Origin: Bog-756 sp035949055
GTDB taxonomy: Bacteria; Actinomycetota; Acidimicrobiia; Acidimicrobiales; RAAP-2
DNA length: 46,386 nt
Reading direction: 5' to 3'
Assembly: GCA_035949055.1 (NCBI GenBank)
Contig: DASZIO010000006.1
Coordinates: 1 to 46,386 of the forward strand
Below the pieces are notes generated by a model. It was given only the letters and a program-made list of their open reading frames with translations. It made no database searches and was not told the DNA's origin. A program made the position numbers and the translations under genes. This document shows positions 30,070 through 37,612 of this stretch, piece by piece. Each line of letters begins with the position of its first letter. Positions within the stretch are counted from its first letter, which is position 1.

Positions 30070-30987
30070 CTACTCCCGCCGGCCGAACATGTTGGCGTTG
30101 GGGGCGGCCCGCTCGACCAAGCCGGGGATCACGTCACCGAGCTCGACGGTGTCCCAGCGGTCGTCCTTGTCGGCGGACGGCCCCTCGACCCATCCCTCGT
30201 CCACACTCACGTGGCCGCCGTGCACGGTGAAGACCCGGCCGGTGATGCCGCTCGCCGCCGGGCTGGCCAACCACACCACCACCGGCGCGATGTTGTCGGG
30301 ATCGTTTCGGTCGAATTCGTCGGGCTTGAGCTCACGCGCCTGCTGACCGAATCCCAGGTTCTCGGTCATGCGGGTCAGGGCCGCGGGGGCGATGGCATTC
30401 ACCGTCACGCCGTAGCGCTCGAGCTCCATGGCGGCGATGATGGTCATCGAGGCGATACCGGCCTTGGCCGCTCCGTAGTTGGTCTGCCCGACATTGCCGT
30501 AGATCCCCGAGGGTGAGGTGGTGTTGATGATGCGGGCGTCGTTTGTCGCTCCCTCCTTGACCCGGTTCCGCCAGTAGGTCGCCGCCCATCGCATCGGGGC
30601 GAAGGTGCCCCGCAGGTGCACCCGGATGACCGCATCCCACTCGTCGTCGGTCATGTTCACCAGCATCCTGTCCCGCAGGATGCCCGCGTTGTTGACCAGG
30701 ACGTCGAGGCGGCCGAAGGAGCTCACCGCCGCGTCAACCAGGCGCTCGGCGCCCTCCCAATCGCTCACGTCCTCGCCGTTGGCGATGGCCTCGCCGCCCG
30801 CACCCCGGATCTCCTCGACCACCTCCCCGGCCGGACCGGACGAGGACCCGGTGCCGTCGACCTGGGCACCGAGGTCGTTGACCACCACCCGGGCGCCCTG
30901 GCGGGCGAACTCGATGGCGTGACCCCGGCCGATGCCGCGTCCGGCCCCGGTGACGATGGCCACCCTTCCCTCGCAGATACCTGCCAT
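30070..30987 (-). CDS. SDR of the MFE-2 / (3R)-hydroxyacyl-CoA dehydrogenase type
   Basis: The 305-residue protein begins MAGICEGRVAIVTGAGRGIGRGHA, with cofactor motif TGAGRGIG (13-20), the NNAG motif (99-102), catalytic S158/S160 region (NTTSPSG), Y171 and K175 (YGAAK). The long insertion after strand two (VNDLGAQVDGTGSSSGPAGEVVEEIRGAGG) is the hallmark of the dehydrogenase domain of peroxisomal multifunctional enzyme 2 and of actinobacterial fatty acid or steroid side-chain enzymes. It would oxidise a 3-hydroxyacyl-CoA. ATG 30985-30987 has AAGGAAAGG upstream. The diiron gene follows after 5 nt. Confidence 0.87.
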   Translation of the reverse strand: MAGICEGRVAIVTGAGRGIGRGHAIEFARQGARVVVNDLGAQVDGTGSSSGPAGEVVEEIRGAGGEAIANGEDVSDWEGAERLVDAAVSSFGRLDVLVNNAGILRDRMLVNMTDDEWDAVIRVHLRGTFAPMRWAATYWRNRVKEGATNDARIINTTSPSGIYGNVGQTNYGAAKAGIASMTIIAAMELERYGVTVNAIAPAALTRMTENLGFGQQARELKPDEFDRNDPDNIAPVVVWLASPAASGITGRVFTVHGGHVSVDEGWVEGPSADKDDRWDTVELGDVIPGLVERAAPNANMFGRRE

Positions 30988-31062
30988 GCCACAACCTTTC
31001 CTTGACGTTCGCTCGGGGGCCGACCGGCGGGATGGTGGCCCGATGTCGACGGTCGGTGACGA

Positions 31063-32403
31063 TCAGCCGTTCTTCGGCAGCTCCGAGAAGGGCACGGTCC
31101 GGTCGTTCGAGGGCTCCTTCGGCAAGCCGAGGACGCGTTCGCCGATGATGTTCCGCTGGATCTGATCGGTGCCCCCGTAGATCGAAGGGGACTGGGCGTA
31201 CAGGGCGGTGGTGGTGACGGCGCTGAGCAGTGGATTGCCGGTGGCCGCGTCGAGCGCCGCCTGGTCCTCCGGCCGGTAGGCGTGGAGCATCCCCTGGGCG
31301 CCCACTATGCCGAGGCCGAGGTCACGTTGGAGCCGCACGATGGCGCTCATCGACAGCTTGGCCAGGTTGGCCATGCCCGGGATGTCCCGGCCCGCCGCCC
31401 GGCTGGCCTTCAGTCGCTCGGTGTTGTACCGGCCCAACTCCTCGAGCGTGTAGAGGCGCATGAGATCTTGTCGGACGGTGGCGTCGTCGAACTTGCCGTT
31501 GCCCCGGGCCAGCCCCACGAGCAGGTCGAGCACGCCGGCGGTGCGGGGGCCGCGGCGGGCCCGGGGAGCAACCTTCGGCGACGCGGACCCGGCGCCGGCC
31601 ACGAAGTCGCCGACCCGGCGGGACAGATTGCCGGCGAGGGTGCCGGAGGTGACCACCGCCGCGCCGGCGTTGCCGCCGCCCGCCCCGAGGCCGGCCCGCT
31701 CGTGGCCGAGGGTGGTGTTGGCCACCGCCCATCCGTTGCCCCGGCCGCCGATGATCGACGAGGACGGGACCCGGGCGTCGGTCATGAACACCTCGTTGAA
31801 CATGGCGTGACCGGTCATCTCGCGAAGCGGCCGGATTTCGACGCCGGGCTGGCGCATGTCGAGGGCGAAGTAGGTGATGCCCTGGTGCTTGGGCAGATCA
31901 GGATCGGTGCGGGCCAGCAGCATGCCGAGGTCGGCGCTCTGCCCGAGGGAGGTCCACACCTTCTGCCCGTTCACCACCCACTCGTCCCCGTCCTCCACGG
32001 CCCGGGTGGTGAGGCCGGCCAGGTCCGACCCGGCCCCGGGCTCGCTGAACAGCTGGCACCAGGCCCGCTGGCCGGTCACGATGTCGCGCACGAACAGGTC
32101 GATCTGCTCCTGGCTGCCCTGGTCGGCGAGGGTGGGGGCGGCGAGCATCAGCCCGAGGCCGTTCGGGGCACCGAGCGCCCCGAACTGGGCGATCTCCTTG
32201 GCGATGGCGATGCTGGCACTGCGGGAGGCGCCGCGCCCGTACGCGTTGGTGGGCAGCGTCGGGGCGGACCACCCGGCCAGGCCGAGCCGCTCCCACCATT
32301 CCCCGACGGTGAGGTCCGGGTCCCAATTGAGCTCGAGCCACGATTTGAGCTCGTCCACGAGCTCCTCGCTGCTGCCTGGCGCTGCTGTCAGTGATTGGAC
32401 CAC
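31063..32403 (-). CDS. Acyl-CoA dehydrogenase (FadE type)
   Basis: The 446-residue protein has the FAD/acyl motifs LFSEPGAGSDLAGL and VVNGQKVWTSLGQ, and ends with SPSIYGGTDQIQRNIIGERVLGLPKEP, as in many mycobacterial FadE proteins acting on steroid side chains or branched acids. Where medium-chain enzymes have the catalytic Glu (YEGT) this protein has Gly (YGGT); E235 in LGHERAG, on the helix used by isovaleryl- and long-chain enzymes, may serve instead. An insertion of about 35 residues rich in A, G, P and R (residues about 258-295) is unusual. GTG 32401-32403 has AAGGGG upstream. It heads the minus-strand operon ACAD, SDR, diiron protein, serine hydrolase. Confidence 0.87.
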   Translation of the reverse strand: MVQSLTAAPGSSEELVDELKSWLELNWDPDLTVGEWWERLGLAGWSAPTLPTNAYGRGASRSASIAIAKEIAQFGALGAPNGLGLMLAAPTLADQGSQEQIDLFVRDIVTGQRAWCQLFSEPGAGSDLAGLTTRAVEDGDEWVVNGQKVWTSLGQSADLGMLLARTDPDLPKHQGITYFALDMRQPGVEIRPLREMTGHAMFNEVFMTDARVPSSSIIGGRGNGWAVANTTLGHERAGLGAGGGNAGAAVVTSGTLAGNLSRRVGDFVAGAGSASPKVAPRARRGPRTAGVLDLLVGLARGNGKFDDATVRQDLMRLYTLEELGRYNTERLKASRAAGRDIPGMANLAKLSMSAIVRLQRDLGLGIVGAQGMLHAYRPEDQAALDAATGNPLLSAVTTTALYAQSPSIYGGTDQIQRNIIGERVLGLPKEPSNDRTVPFSELPKNG

Positions 32404-32494
32404 GTCCGTCCCCCTTCTCCCACCGAGGATAGATCGTCACCGGCGACCGGTCCCAGTGCCCGCTCCGGACGGACGGGGTCCGAGCGCGTCTATC

Positions 32495-32500
32495 TAGGCT
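32495..32500 (+). promoter_or_regulatory. Candidate -10 box of a leaderless questin-oxidase-like transcript
   Basis: TAGGCT ends 6 nt before ATG 32507 in the divergent region with the acyl-CoA dehydrogenase gene. The same TAGnnT-N6-ATG arrangement occurs before the HAD gene at 18846. Confidence 0.35.
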
Positions 32501-32506
32501 GGGGCC

Positions 32507-33442
32507 ATGGTCGATGACCGACGCCTGCCCGGGAGGGCCGCCGATGGCCCCGAGGCCGAGCCACCCCGGTCGGAGCTGGCCACACCCGTGCTCGACGAGG
32601 CGTTCGAGCGGATGGCGCGCTCCGACTTCGAGTTGCCCAACGGCTTCGTCAACCACGGGCCGATGGCCTGTGAGGCACTGGCCGCCCTGGGGTACGACGA
32701 CCTCGTCGACCCCTGGGCCCGCCGGTCCGCCGCCATGGTCGGCGAAGGTCCCGCACCGGTCGAGCGCGGCCCGGATGATTTCGAGTGGCGGGACGCCCTC
32801 GGGTCCTACGACCGGCTCCCGGAATGGCTCGGCTTCTTCGGCGCGTCCGTCGCCGACGACGGGTGGGCGGTGGTGGTGGCCAGGTGGGTGCCCCGACTGA
32901 TGCCCGGGCTGTCCACCGCCCTCTTCCACGGGGCCATCCGGACGGCGCACGCCGTCCGGGCCGTCGACGCCGCCGACACCCCGTCGCGCCGGGCCGAACT
33001 GGCGCGTGCCCTCGGTTACTGGGCCGCCCGCTTCCGGGCCGGTGCGGAGCCGTCTGACTCGGCCCCGGGCCCCGAGCTGGTCCGCGCCGTCACGGCCGAG
33101 GCGGCCACCGGCGCCCACCACTACCTCGCCGCCCCCAACATCTTCAACCTGCACGGGGTGACCGGGGCCATGGCCGTCGAGCTGCTGTCCCCCCACCTGG
33201 CTCCCGACGACGGAGCCGCCGCCCTGGCCCAGGTTCGGGCCGACCACGCCTCCATGTACGCCGGCACCGGTTCGGCCGATGCCAGGGGTGGGACGGGCTG
33301 GGATCCCGAGGTGGTGGCACGGGCGGCGGCCAGCGGCGATCCCCACCAGGTCAAGCTGGTCGAAGCCAGCCGCCGGGGTCTCGCCGTCAGCGGTGATCCG
33401 GTGTTCGCGGCAGCCGCCGAAGCAGTGACCGGCGGGGATTGA
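32507..33442 (+). CDS. Questin oxidase-like protein (DUF4243)
   Basis: The 311-residue protein carries features of the questin oxidase-like family: NGFVNHGPMACEALAALGYDD (residues about 45-65), FHGAIRTAHAVRA (about 146-158) and the C-terminal HQVKLVEASRRG. The fungal namesake performs a Baeyer-Villiger-type ring cleavage of an anthraquinone without flavin; bacterial members are uncharacterised. Conserved histidines in NHG, FHG, TAH, GAHHY and DPHQ could form the active site. The first 25 residues are polar and variable. It lies beside, and divergent from, the acyl-CoA dehydrogenase operon, so oxidative attack on a cyclic ketone upstream of beta-oxidation is an attractive but untested idea. 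Confidence 0.75.
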   Translation: MVDDRRLPGRAADGPEAEPPRSELATPVLDEAFERMARSDFELPNGFVNHGPMACEALAALGYDDLVDPWARRSAAMVGEGPAPVERGPDDFEWRDALGSYDRLPEWLGFFGASVADDGWAVVVARWVPRLMPGLSTALFHGAIRTAHAVRAVDAADTPSRRAELARALGYWAARFRAGAEPSDSAPGPELVRAVTAEAATGAHHYLAAPNIFNLHGVTGAMAVELLSPHLAPDDGAAALAQVRADHASMYAGTGSADARGGTGWDPEVVARAAASGDPHQVKLVEASRRGLAVSGDPVFAAAAEAVTGGD

Positions 33443-33448
33443 CGCTCG

Positions 33449-33465
33449 CCCGGGGCCGGCCCGGG
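33449..33465 (+). terminator. Hairpin after the questin-oxidase-like gene
   Basis: CCCGGG (33449-33454), a 5-nt loop and CCCGGG (33460-33465) form a stem 6 nt after the stop. No T-tract. Confidence 0.3.
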
Positions 33466-33540
33466 GCTCGACCCGCACTCCTGATCCGTCTTCCCCCGAC
33501 CGTGGTTGACCCCGTAGTTCCCCGGTCGAACCCCTGGGCC

Positions 33541-33589
33541 TTGACATGCAGCCATTCGGTTGCTTATAGTTAGGCAACCATTCAGTTGC
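33541..33589 (+). promoter_or_regulatory. Sigma-A promoter with two tandem operator copies (ArsR-type)
   Basis: TTGACA (33541-33546), an 18-nt spacer and TATAGT (33565-33570) form a strong promoter. GCAGCCATTCGGTTGC (33548-33563) fills the spacer and GCAACCATTCAGTTGC (33574-33589) covers the start point; the second is a perfect GCAAC-N6-GTTGC inverted repeat, the first has one mismatch. They are 26 bp apart, and the inner arms (GGTTGC, GCAACC) also pair around the -10. The region is AT-rich compared with its surroundings. Repression by the ArsR-domain protein encoded second in the operon is the obvious reading. Confidence 0.75.
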
Positions 33590-33643
33590 GTTTTCCGGCT
33601 TACCGGAGATCGGACCTGGGCCCGCAGTCGAGAGGAGCACGAC

Positions 33644-34090
33644 ATGCCTGACATCACCCACCACTTTGGTTTCGCGGCACCGAAGGCCGACGTCTTCGAA
33701 GCGCTCGCCACCGTCGAAGGGCTCACCTCGTGGTGGGCTGAGCGGGTGGAGGGCGACCCCAGCCCGGGGGGGACCCTGCGGTTCTACTTCGGTAATCCCG
33801 GCCCGGCCGCCACCATGCAGGTGGTCGAGAGCGACCCGGATACCGGAGTCAAGTGGCGCTGCGTGCGTGGCCCCGACGACTGGCTGGAGACCACGGTCAC
33901 CTTCGAGCTCGACAGCCATGACGGCGAGACGATCCTGCGCTTCACGCACGGGGGCTTCGAGTCGACCACCGACTTCATGCGGCACTGCAGCGCCAAATGG
34001 CCGATCTACCTGATCGGGCTCAAGGCCGGACTCGAAGGTGGCAAGGCCACGCCATGGCCGACGGACCCCCGAATCAGTACCTGGGGCTGA
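33644..34090 (+). CDS. SRPBCC (AHSA1-like) domain protein
   Basis: The 148-residue protein is a START/Bet v 1-type fold: ITHHFGFAAPKADVFEALATVEGLTSWWAERVEGDPSPGGTLRFYFG, then TVTFELDSHDGETILRFTHGGF and a final helix HCSAKWPIYLIGLKAGLEGG. Such domains bind hydrophobic ligands. ATG 33644 has GAGAGGAG upstream and lies about 70 nt after the -10 box. Its TGA overlaps the ATG of the ArsR fusion gene (TGATG), so the two are translationally coupled. ArsR plus SRPBCC pairs are common in actinobacteria and are thought to respond to small organic molecules. Confidence 0.87.
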   Translation: MPDITHHFGFAAPKADVFEALATVEGLTSWWAERVEGDPSPGGTLRFYFGNPGPAATMQVVESDPDTGVKWRCVRGPDDWLETTVTFELDSHDGETILRFTHGGFESTTDFMRHCSAKWPIYLIGLKAGLEGGKATPWPTDPRISTWG

Positions 34091-34884
34091 TGGACGAGGT
34101 GTTCAAGGCGCTGGCGGACCCGAGCCGCCGGCAGCTCCTCGACCGCCTCAATGCCCGGAACGGACAGAGCTTGCGTGAGCTCTGTGCCGGTCTCGACATG
34201 AGCCGCCAGTCGGTGAGCAAGCACCTGGTGATCCTGGAACAGGCGAACCTGGTGACGACGGTCAGGGTCGGCCGAGAGAAGCTCCACTACCTGAATGCCG
34301 CTCCCATCAATGAAATCTCAGAGCGCTGGATCGACAACTACCACCTTCACCGGATCCACGCCCTCGCCGACCTCAAGTCCGCCCTCGAGGAGACCACCAT
34401 GAACGCGCCCGATTTTGTCTACACCACCTTCATCCGCACCACGCCCGAGCGGTTGTGGCAGGCGCTCACCGAACCCGCCTTCACCAGACGCTATTGGGTG
34501 GGTGTCGAGCTCGAGTCGGATTGGCGGCCCGGTTCGACGATCACCCACAAGCACCAGGGGGTCACGATCTCCGATCCCGAGCAGGTGGTCGTGGAGTCCG
34601 ACCCCTACCGCAGGTTGTCGTACCGCTGGCATACGTTCACGCCCGAGTGGGCCCAGGCGAGCGGGATCGATGACGAGCTGTTCGCGACCATCGCGGCCGA
34701 ACCGCGGTCGAAGGTCACCTTCGACATCGAGCCCCTGGAGGGGATGGTCAAGCTCACCGTGATCCACGACGACTTCGAGCCCGGTGGCACCGTCGCCACC
34801 ATGGTGAGCAAGGGTTGGCCCAAGGTGCTGTCCGATCTCAAGACACTGTTGGAGACGGGAGAGACGCTTCCCTTCGGCGCCTAG
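34090..34884 (+). CDS. ArsR-family regulator fused to an SRPBCC domain
   Basis: Residues 1-90 are an ArsR winged helix (MDEVFKALADPSRRQLLDRL, then LRELCAGLDMSRQSVSKHLVILEQANLVTTVRVGREKLHYLN) without the metal-binding cysteines of metal sensors. Residues 104-264 are an AHSA1-like SRPBCC domain (TFIRTTPERLWQALTEPAFTRRYW ... VKLTVIHDDFEPGG ... GWPKVLSDLKTLLETG). The fusion couples a DNA-binding domain to a presumed ligand pocket in one chain. ATG 34090 overlaps the upstream stop; a longer start at 34054 is possible. Internal Met104 (ATG 34399) is preceded by GAGGAG at a good distance, so the SRPBCC half may also be made alone. The likely target is the promoter at 33541-33589. Confidence 0.87.
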   Translation: MDEVFKALADPSRRQLLDRLNARNGQSLRELCAGLDMSRQSVSKHLVILEQANLVTTVRVGREKLHYLNAAPINEISERWIDNYHLHRIHALADLKSALEETTMNAPDFVYTTFIRTTPERLWQALTEPAFTRRYWVGVELESDWRPGSTITHKHQGVTISDPEQVVVESDPYRRLSYRWHTFTPEWAQASGIDDELFATIAAEPRSKVTFDIEPLEGMVKLTVIHDDFEPGGTVATMVSKGWPKVLSDLKTLLETGETLPFGA

Positions 34885-34892
34885 CGGCGAGA

Positions 34893-35882
34893 ATGGCCGA
34901 ATGGACGGCACCGATCGCGGCCCTCAGGGAACCTGACCTGGGAACGTTGAGCGAATACCACCCCCTACCCGGGTCCCCGGCCTGGTTCCGGGCGGCCCTG
35001 GCCGTCGACCAGAGCGACCTCGACGTCGACGTCGACGGGTGCCGCATCCACGCCCTGGCCTGCGGACGGGCAGGCGACCGGGGCCTGGTCTTCGTGCACG
35101 GCGGCGGCGCCCATGCCCACTGGTGGACCCACGTGGCCGCCACCTTCAGCCCGCAGTTCCGGGTGCTGGCCCTCGATCTCTCGGGCCACGGTGACAGCGG
35201 CCACCGGGATGCCTACTCGCTCGAGCAGTGGACCGACGAGGTCATGGCCGTGGCCGACCGCGGCGGGATCGACGGTCCACCGGTGATCATCGGCCACAGC
35301 ATGGGAGGCATGGTGACCATCGCCACCGCCGCCCGCCACGGTGACCGGGTGAGCGCCGCGATCATTTGCGACTCGCCGGTCACCGAGCCGGATCCAGAGA
35401 TCGGCGCCTACCGGCTCCGCGAGGCGTTCGGACGGCCCCGGGTGTACCCGGGTATCGACCAGGCGGTGGCCCATTTCCGCACCGTTCCCTCCCAGGAGCA
35501 CTACCTCGACTACGTGATCGACCACGTCGCCCGCCGGTCGGTACGACCCGTCGCCGGCGGCTTCCAGTGGAAATTCGACCGCCGGGTCTTCGCCCAGTTC
35601 GGCGGCGGGATCCGGGGGGTTGCGCTGCCCTACCTGTCGCAGGTCCGTTGCCGGCTCGCCCTGCTGCGATCCGAGCACGGGCTGGTGACGGCCGACATTG
35701 GCCGGTTCATGTACGACGAGATGGGCCGGGTCACCCCGGTCATCGAGATCCCGGAGGCGGGACACCACGCCATGCTCGATCAGCCCCTGATCCTCCTCAC
35801 CGCGCTACGCACGCTGCTGGCCGACTGGGACCATTCGGTGCCCCGCCGCAGGGACCGGGAGGACCCGGCCCCGCCCGCTTGA
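34893..35882 (+). CDS. Alpha/beta hydrolase
   Basis: The 329-residue protein has the oxyanion region LVFVHGGGAHAHWW (about 65-78), the LDLSGHGDSG strand-loop, nucleophile S136 in IIGHSMGGM, and H291 in IPEAGHHAMLDQP; the acid is probably E261 or D268 near LRSEHGLVTAD. It is a cytosolic, serine-dependent lipase/esterase or C-C hydrolase of unknown substrate. ATG 34893 lies 8 nt after the ArsR-SRPBCC stop with only a weak purine tract, so it is the third gene of the operon and may depend on coupling. The frame is open further up within the regulator gene, but that part is a shadow. Confidence 0.83.
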   Translation: MAEWTAPIAALREPDLGTLSEYHPLPGSPAWFRAALAVDQSDLDVDVDGCRIHALACGRAGDRGLVFVHGGGAHAHWWTHVAATFSPQFRVLALDLSGHGDSGHRDAYSLEQWTDEVMAVADRGGIDGPPVIIGHSMGGMVTIATAARHGDRVSAAIICDSPVTEPDPEIGAYRLREAFGRPRVYPGIDQAVAHFRTVPSQEHYLDYVIDHVARRSVRPVAGGFQWKFDRRVFAQFGGGIRGVALPYLSQVRCRLALLRSEHGLVTADIGRFMYDEMGRVTPVIEIPEAGHHAMLDQPLILLTALRTLLADWDHSVPRRRDREDPAPPA

Positions 35883-35941
35883 TGCCCCGGTCGGTGCCGC
35901 GGCCCGACGGACGCCGCGTCGCCCGCCGGTCGGCTATCCGC

Positions 35942-36430
35942 CTACGAGTCGGCGTCGACCAGATCGGGGCGGTACTCGGGATGGCCGGTCAGCCACGTCG
36001 ACGCCCGGCGCATGCTGTCCTCGTTGTTCTTGTTGATGAACTTGTAGATCGGGCCCTCGAACCACCGCCACGGAAGCGACGTCAGGTTGTAGCGCTCGTC
36101 GAACTCGAACCGGGTGCGGTTCGCCGCCACGGGCTCGAGCCGCACATGGCCGATCTGGTCGTTCCCGGGCTTCGGGGAGATCATGGTGTAGGTGTAGCCG
36201 CGCTCGGGCTCGACGTCGGTGACCAGCTCCAGGGCGGAGCCCTCCCGTCCGAAGGGCATCTTGTAGATGACCCGTCGCAGCCTCCCGTTGTGCGCCTCGT
36301 CGCCCGGGTAGAGCACCTCGACCCGGCGGACCATCGGCGCGTAGTCGGTCCAGCGGTCGTAGTCCTGGAACAGCGCCCAGATGCGGGCGGCGGAATGGGG
36401 CATGTCGAAGCTGTAACGGTGCTCGCGCAT
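35942..36430 (-). CDS. SRPBCC / polyketide cyclase-like protein
   Basis: The 162-residue protein MREHRYSFDMPHSAARIWALFQDYDRWTDYAPMVRRVEVLYPG has the polyketide cyclase/aromatase-like SRPBCC opening (helical lid ALFQDYDRW), followed by strands RRVIYKMPFGREGSALELVTDVEP, GHVRLEPVAANRTRFEFDERYNL and a C-terminal helix FINKNNEDSMRRASTWL. It probably binds a hydrophobic ligand or handles a cyclic substrate; no catalytic residues are assigned. ATG 36428-36430 has a weak GGGG upstream; GTG two codons earlier is an alternative. It is divergent from the lactonase gene at 36601. Confidence 0.8.
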   Translation of the reverse strand: MREHRYSFDMPHSAARIWALFQDYDRWTDYAPMVRRVEVLYPGDEAHNGRLRRVIYKMPFGREGSALELVTDVEPERGYTYTMISPKPGNDQIGHVRLEPVAANRTRFEFDERYNLTSLPWRWFEGPIYKFINKNNEDSMRRASTWLTGHPEYRPDLVDADS

Positions 36431-36600
36431 CCCCACAGGTTGGCTGACGCGGACAACCGGTGCACGCGGGCCGGAACGGTCGGCCAACCCACCGGCGGGT
36501 CCCGCCCCCGGACCGGCAGGCGGCGGGTCGTCATCCGGCAGTACGATCCCGGGCGCCCGTGGTGGTCGAAGGGCGTTCGCGGGCACGGGAAGGGAGGACC

Positions 36601-37572
36601 GTGACGCCGGTGAACACGGTGCTGGGACCGGTCGAGGCAAATGACCTCGGTTCGACGCTCATGCACGAGCACGTCTTCGTCCTCAGCCCAGAGATCGAGA
36701 AGACCGCGGCCGAGTGGGACGAAGGAGCAGCCCGGGACACCGCCGTGCAGCGGCTGGGCGAGCTCAAGGCGCGCGGCATCGACACCATCGTCGACCTCAC
36801 GGTCATCGGCCTCGGCCGGAACATGGCCCGCATGCTGGCGGTGGCCGAGCGGGTGCCCGAAATCAACATCGTGCCCGCCACCGGCGTCTACACCTACAAC
36901 GACGTGCCGATGTACTTCCACTTCCAAGGGCCCGGCACCATCCTCGGGGGACCAGAACCGATGACCGAGCTCTTCGTCCGCGAGATCCGTCAGGGCATCG
37001 GCGAGACCGGGGTCAGAGCGGCCATCCTGAAGTGCGCCACCGACCGGCCCGGGATCACTCCGGGGGTCGAACGGGTGCTGCGAGCGGTGGCGCAGGCCCA
37101 CCGCGAGACTGGTACGCCCATCACCACCCACACCCCCACGCCTCCCCAACCGTGGGGGCTCGAGCAGCAGCGCATCTTCGAGGAGGAGGGTGTCGACCTC
37201 ACCCAGGTGGTCATCGGTCACTCGGGCGGGACGCTCGACGCCGAGTACCACCAGGCCGTCATGGCCAAGGGCTCCTATCTGGGATTCGACCACTTCGGCA
37301 TCGGGACCTTCTCGTTGGCCGAGCGGGTCGAGTCCGTCCGCCTGCTGTGCGAGCTGGGGTACGCCGATCGAATCGTGCTGTCCCACGACGCCATGTGCCA
37401 TGTCGATTGGTTCCCGCCGTCCCTGGCCGGCGGATGGAAGGACTGGCGCTGGACCCACATCCCCGAGGACGTCCTGCCCGAGATGCGCCGGGTGGGCATC
37501 AGTGACGCGGACGTCACGACCATGATGGTGACCAACCCCCGGCGGATACTCGAGGGATGCGACCCGTATTGA
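36601..37572 (+). CDS. Phosphotriesterase-like amidohydrolase (PLL lactonase family)
   Basis: The 323-residue TIM-barrel protein has the complete binuclear metal site of the phosphotriesterase family: H22 and H24 (LMHEHVF), carboxylated K144 (AILKCATD), H177 (TTHT), H207 (VIGHSGG) and D263 (LSHDAMC). Bacterial PTE-like proteins are usually lactonases, sometimes esterases. Size and the MTPVNTVLGPVEANDLGSTLMHEH opening are typical of actinobacterial members. GTG 36601 has GGGAGG close upstream, which fixes the start. It precedes an acyl-CoA ligase (40 nt gap) and a crotonase, so hydrolysis of a lactone followed by CoA activation is a coherent order of steps (inference). Confidence 0.88.
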   Translation: MTPVNTVLGPVEANDLGSTLMHEHVFVLSPEIEKTAAEWDEGAARDTAVQRLGELKARGIDTIVDLTVIGLGRNMARMLAVAERVPEINIVPATGVYTYNDVPMYFHFQGPGTILGGPEPMTELFVREIRQGIGETGVRAAILKCATDRPGITPGVERVLRAVAQAHRETGTPITTHTPTPPQPWGLEQQRIFEEEGVDLTQVVIGHSGGTLDAEYHQAVMAKGSYLGFDHFGIGTFSLAERVESVRLLCELGYADRIVLSHDAMCHVDWFPPSLAGGWKDWRWTHIPEDVLPEMRRVGISDADVTTMMVTNPRRILEGCDPY

Positions 37573-37612
37573 CGGACGGCGGGGAGCCCAGCCGCCCCAC
37601 CCGGGCAGGACG

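Noticed and set aside
36438..36458. GGTTG...CAACC inverted repeat upstream of the minus-strand SRPBCC gene as a third copy of the ArsR operator
   Set aside because: Arms are only 5 bp with an 11-nt gap and do not match the GCAAC-N6-GTTGC spacing.
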